Below, one piece after another: positions 62,084 through 64,000 of a stretch of 64,000 nucleotides of DNA (its first letter is position 1; each line of letters begins with the position of its first letter). The stretch is from an uncultured Alphaproteobacteria bacterium (GTDB taxonomy: Bacteria; Pseudomonadota; Alphaproteobacteria; Rhodobacterales; Rhodobacteraceae): contig CAKMYZ010000001.1 in NCBI GenBank assembly GCA_929200255.1, forward strand, positions 1 through 64,000. The letters run 5' to 3'. The notes under the pieces are model-generated. The model worked only from the letters and a program-made list of their open reading frames with translations, was not told where the DNA came from and searched no databases. Both the position numbers and the translations under genes were made by a program.

Positions 62084-63520
62084 CTATACCAAATTGCCGA
62101 CGACTGCTGCTGCAAGGATAAGTGCTGCACAGATATGGCTGACCTTGTCTTTGGCGGCAAAGACAACGGGATCGTCGTGCATTTCGCCGCGATGGGCGAT
62201 TAAGACCGCCCGCATAAGCCAGTACAGCAGTACGACGCATATGATCCACAATGTTTCAGGTGTCTTATAAAGCAGCTGTACCGCATCCGAATTTATGTAA
62301 AGCGCCGTGATCAGGACCGAAACCATGCCAGAGGACAGTGCCACCATGGAAACGAATGGCAAATCCTCGGCCCGATAGTCGCGGCCATGTGCACTTGACC
62401 CGGCTTTGGCATCCACAAGCTCTGCCTGCCGCTTGACCGCCGCAAGTGACAGAAAGAAGAACATCGACAATGCCAGCAACCATTCGGACAGCATAATGCC
62501 TGTCGCGGCACCACCTGCAACAATGCGCACCGTATAAAGCCCCGCAAGCACACAGATATCGATCAGGACCAACCGCTTGAGCCATAAAGAATAAGCTGTT
62601 GTCAGCATGAAGTAAAAACACAAAACGGCAGCAAAGAGCGGCCCCACGACCAGTGCAGTCAGCAGACCCGCGCCGCACAGGCCCCCCGCCATGAGGCCGC
62701 CATGCGCGATTGGAACAGCACCGGAGGCGAAGGGACGGGAACGCTTGCGGGGATGTGCGCGGTCAACTGACAAATCTAGCAGATCGTTGAGAACATAAAC
62801 ACCGGACGCGACGAGGCTGAATGCAACAAAACCCAGAAGCGCCGCCGTAAATGTCACGATATCAAGCTGATGCGCCACGAACATTGGCAGGAAAATCAAA
62901 ATGTTCTTCAACCACTGGTGGGGCCGCAGCGCTTTCAAATGGGCCCGTCCCAGTCGCGGGCGTGCACCTAGGTTTTCAACATGCTCTGCAACTTTTTCGG
63001 CTTTTTGGCGCAGGGCAGGTGATGCGTTCACGGTGATGGCCTTCTGCGCCGTGGCCCAAACCGGAAGGTCGGCCGCAGAGTCGCCCATGTAGACAAATGC
63101 ACCGGCTTCATAGCGTTCGCTCAGCAGTCCAGCTTTGGGCTTTCCTGTAAGATTAGTCGTGGCGTCCGAGCCAAAGACATCGTCAAATACGCCCAAATGG
63201 GCAGCGATCTCGTCTGCGAGTACCTGATTGGTGCCGGTGGCCAGAACAACCTGGCCACCATCCGCCTGCCAGTTCCTCACGAAACCAAGAACCTCTTCGT
63301 TGTATGGCAACACGCTGATTTCAGGGCGCTTCATGTCTGCAAGACATGCCTTGAGGCCCGCGCGCCCTTTTCGCACAAGGGCCATCATTGCGATGAATGG
63401 TGCGCGCCAATCACTGGCAAACGCAGACCAGAAATTTTCATGAAGCATGTCACTCTGAAGAAGGGTGCCGTCGAGATCAACAACGAGTATTTTCGCTTCG
63501 TCTGTCACCTGGTACTCCAT
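62084..63520 (-). CDS. HAD-UbiA fusion: polyprenyl-phosphate phosphoribosyltransferase-like
   Basis: 478 residues. Residues ~10-185 are a HAD phosphatase: DLDGT with Asp15/Asp17, TGTN, GKPKAG with Lys127 and MGDSAADLP. Residues ~195-478 are a UbiA prenyltransferase with nine helices. Its motif NDLLDLSVDRAHPRKRSRP (245-263) with SGAVP after it matches mycobacterial Rv3806c (decaprenyl-phosphate 5-phosphoribose synthase) better than ubiquinone-pathway UbiA. The fused phosphatase could remove the 5-phosphate. Start ATG 63520 has no ribosome site; GTG 63508, with GGAG six bases upstream, may be the true start. First gene of the three-gene glycosylation unit. Confidence 0.85.
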   Translation of the reverse strand: MEYQVTDEAKILVVDLDGTLLQSDMLHENFWSAFASDWRAPFIAMMALVRKGRAGLKACLADMKRPEISVLPYNEEVLGFVRNWQADGGQVVLATGTNQVLADEIAAHLGVFDDVFGSDATTNLTGKPKAGLLSERYEAGAFVYMGDSAADLPVWATAQKAITVNASPALRQKAEKVAEHVENLGARPRLGRAHLKALRPHQWLKNILIFLPMFVAHQLDIVTFTAALLGFVAFSLVASGVYVLNDLLDLSVDRAHPRKRSRPFASGAVPIAHGGLMAGGLCGAGLLTALVVGPLFAAVLCFYFMLTTAYSLWLKRLVLIDICVLAGLYTVRIVAGGAATGIMLSEWLLALSMFFFLSLAAVKRQAELVDAKAGSSAHGRDYRAEDLPFVSMVALSSGMVSVLITALYINSDAVQLLYKTPETLWIICVVLLYWLMRAVLIAHRGEMHDDPVVFAAKDKVSHICAALILAAAVVGNLV

Positions 63521-63638
63521 AAAAAATCTTTACTAAAACAAACGTATACACCGCTTTTACAGCGGCGTCGCTTATGAAGTATACCCGGCGGGCGTTCGTA
63601 GTCAAAGCACGTCGCGATGAGTGGCTAAGCCGCCCCGA

Positions 63639-63824
63639 TCAATTGTCCACAACCCGTGCAAAGGGCGAGCGTTGATCATCGCCACCGATGTCACAAGTAA
63701 ACTGGTTTGGCCCCTTGGGAACGTATCTCGTAAGGCTATGTCCGAATTGGCAAGACGCGGGCACTTCCACCTTCCACTGCAAGTGAAGTGAATGAGAGGC
63801 GTCTACGCAGAGCGCCGCTTTCAT
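63639..63824 (-). CDS. Possible small protein of unknown function
   Basis: 61 residues from ATG 63824, seven bases after the stop of the partial gene at 63832. The sequence has two Cys (PASCQFGHS, FTCDIGGDD) and a beta-like pattern (LHLQWKVEVP). No ribosome site is evident and no family is recognised. It may be a real small gene, or the end of the partial gene displaced by a frameshift. Confidence 0.35.
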   Translation of the reverse strand: MKAALCVDASHSLHLQWKVEVPASCQFGHSLTRYVPKGPNQFTCDIGGDDQRSPFARVVDN

Positions 63825-63831
63825 AAGAAAT

Positions 63832-64000
63832 TCAGCAGTCGCCGATCCGCTCTGCAAAGGCTTGGCCTTCGTAAGGAAACCGTCGACCTCGGAGGATCAT
63901 TTCCCCGGAAACGACACCTGAATATCTGGTCCGATTGTATTCGTAACTCATGCTTCCGTTCGACTGTAGCAGAACACCAGCCTCATCAGTTTGGCAGGAA
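63832..64000 (-). CDS. C-terminal end of an unknown protein, cut by the window edge
   Basis: The last 55 codons of a minus-strand gene whose start lies beyond position 64000. The visible end reads as a beta-rich domain (MSYEYNRTRYSGVVSGEM, ILRGRRFPYEG) finishing with RIGDC. Two cysteines near both ends of the visible part could pair. The family cannot be told from this fragment. Confidence 0.5.
   Translation of the reverse strand, partial: SCQTDEAGVLLQSNGSMSYEYNRTRYSGVVSGEMILRGRRFPYEGQAFAERIGDC

Noticed and set aside
63544-63584. Two GTATAC hexamers around a CCGCT/AGCGG hairpin before the HAD-UbiA gene
   Set aside because: The stem is only five bases and the hexamers are short; not enough to call an operator or terminator.

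Overview
The window looks like the chromosome of an alphaproteobacterium of the Rhodobacterales, most likely the marine Roseobacter group. This rests on protein style (threonine Kbl/Tdh pair, xylFHGBA, liv cluster with acyl-CoA ligases, DUF3422, DUF1501/DUF1800), GC-rich codon use and dense ATGA-coupled operons. The genus cannot be fixed by reading alone. No rRNA, complete tRNA, CRISPR array or insertion sequence was seen.

Layout. 1-1,644 is the right end of an integrated element: an AlpA-like regulator, a P4-type tyrosine integrase and an attachment site made of the 3' part of a tRNA-Thr gene. 1,717-4,598 holds a cupin-type regulator and the threonine pathway genes kbl-tdh. 4,686-13,780 (minus strand) is an unusual five-gene operon: a SARP-like regulator with TPRs, a PAP2/haloperoxidase-like enzyme with a Gly-Gly-Phe repeat, a subtilisin-like protease, an LCAT-like hydrolase and a second, multidomain subtilisin-like protease. 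None of the five has a visible signal peptide. 13,916-18,093 has small and housekeeping genes (RluE, DUF3422) and a MauG-like dihaem protein, facing a CRTAC1/UnbV protein that is coupled to a ROK repressor.

21,026-26,898 is a xylose uptake and catabolism operon (xylFHGBA) divergent from the ROK repressor. 26,976-30,314 has two uncharacterised proteins and a glycerate 2-kinase. 30,341-33,219 (minus) has an exported GH24 lysozyme, a PiT phosphate transporter and a NUDIX hydrolase. 33,499-42,535 is a LacI-controlled sugar or polyol locus: two Gfo/Idh/MocA dehydrogenases, a TIM-barrel isomerase and an RbsABC-type transporter. Its ATPase gene carries a one-base frameshift in this sequence. Two identical 16-bp operator-like palindromes lie in its control region.

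42,663-47,552 carries a flavin reductase, a small secreted protein and a DUF1501/DUF1800 pair. 47,630-56,460 is a branched-chain-amino-acid-type ABC importer fused in one operon with two CoA ligases and one uncharacterised secreted protein. A hybrid histidine kinase and an OmpR-type response regulator are divergent from it. 59,337-59,882 is a TetR regulator with a palindromic operator. 60,239-63,520 is a three-gene envelope glycosylation module: HAD-UbiA prenyltransferase, SMR-type flippase candidate and GT-C glycosyltransferase. The right edge holds the C-terminal end of an unknown minus-strand gene.

The two points most worth a follow-up are the SARP/protease/lipase/PAP2 operon, with SARP-style heptamer direct repeats in its promoter, and the LacI locus for an unidentified sugar or polyol.
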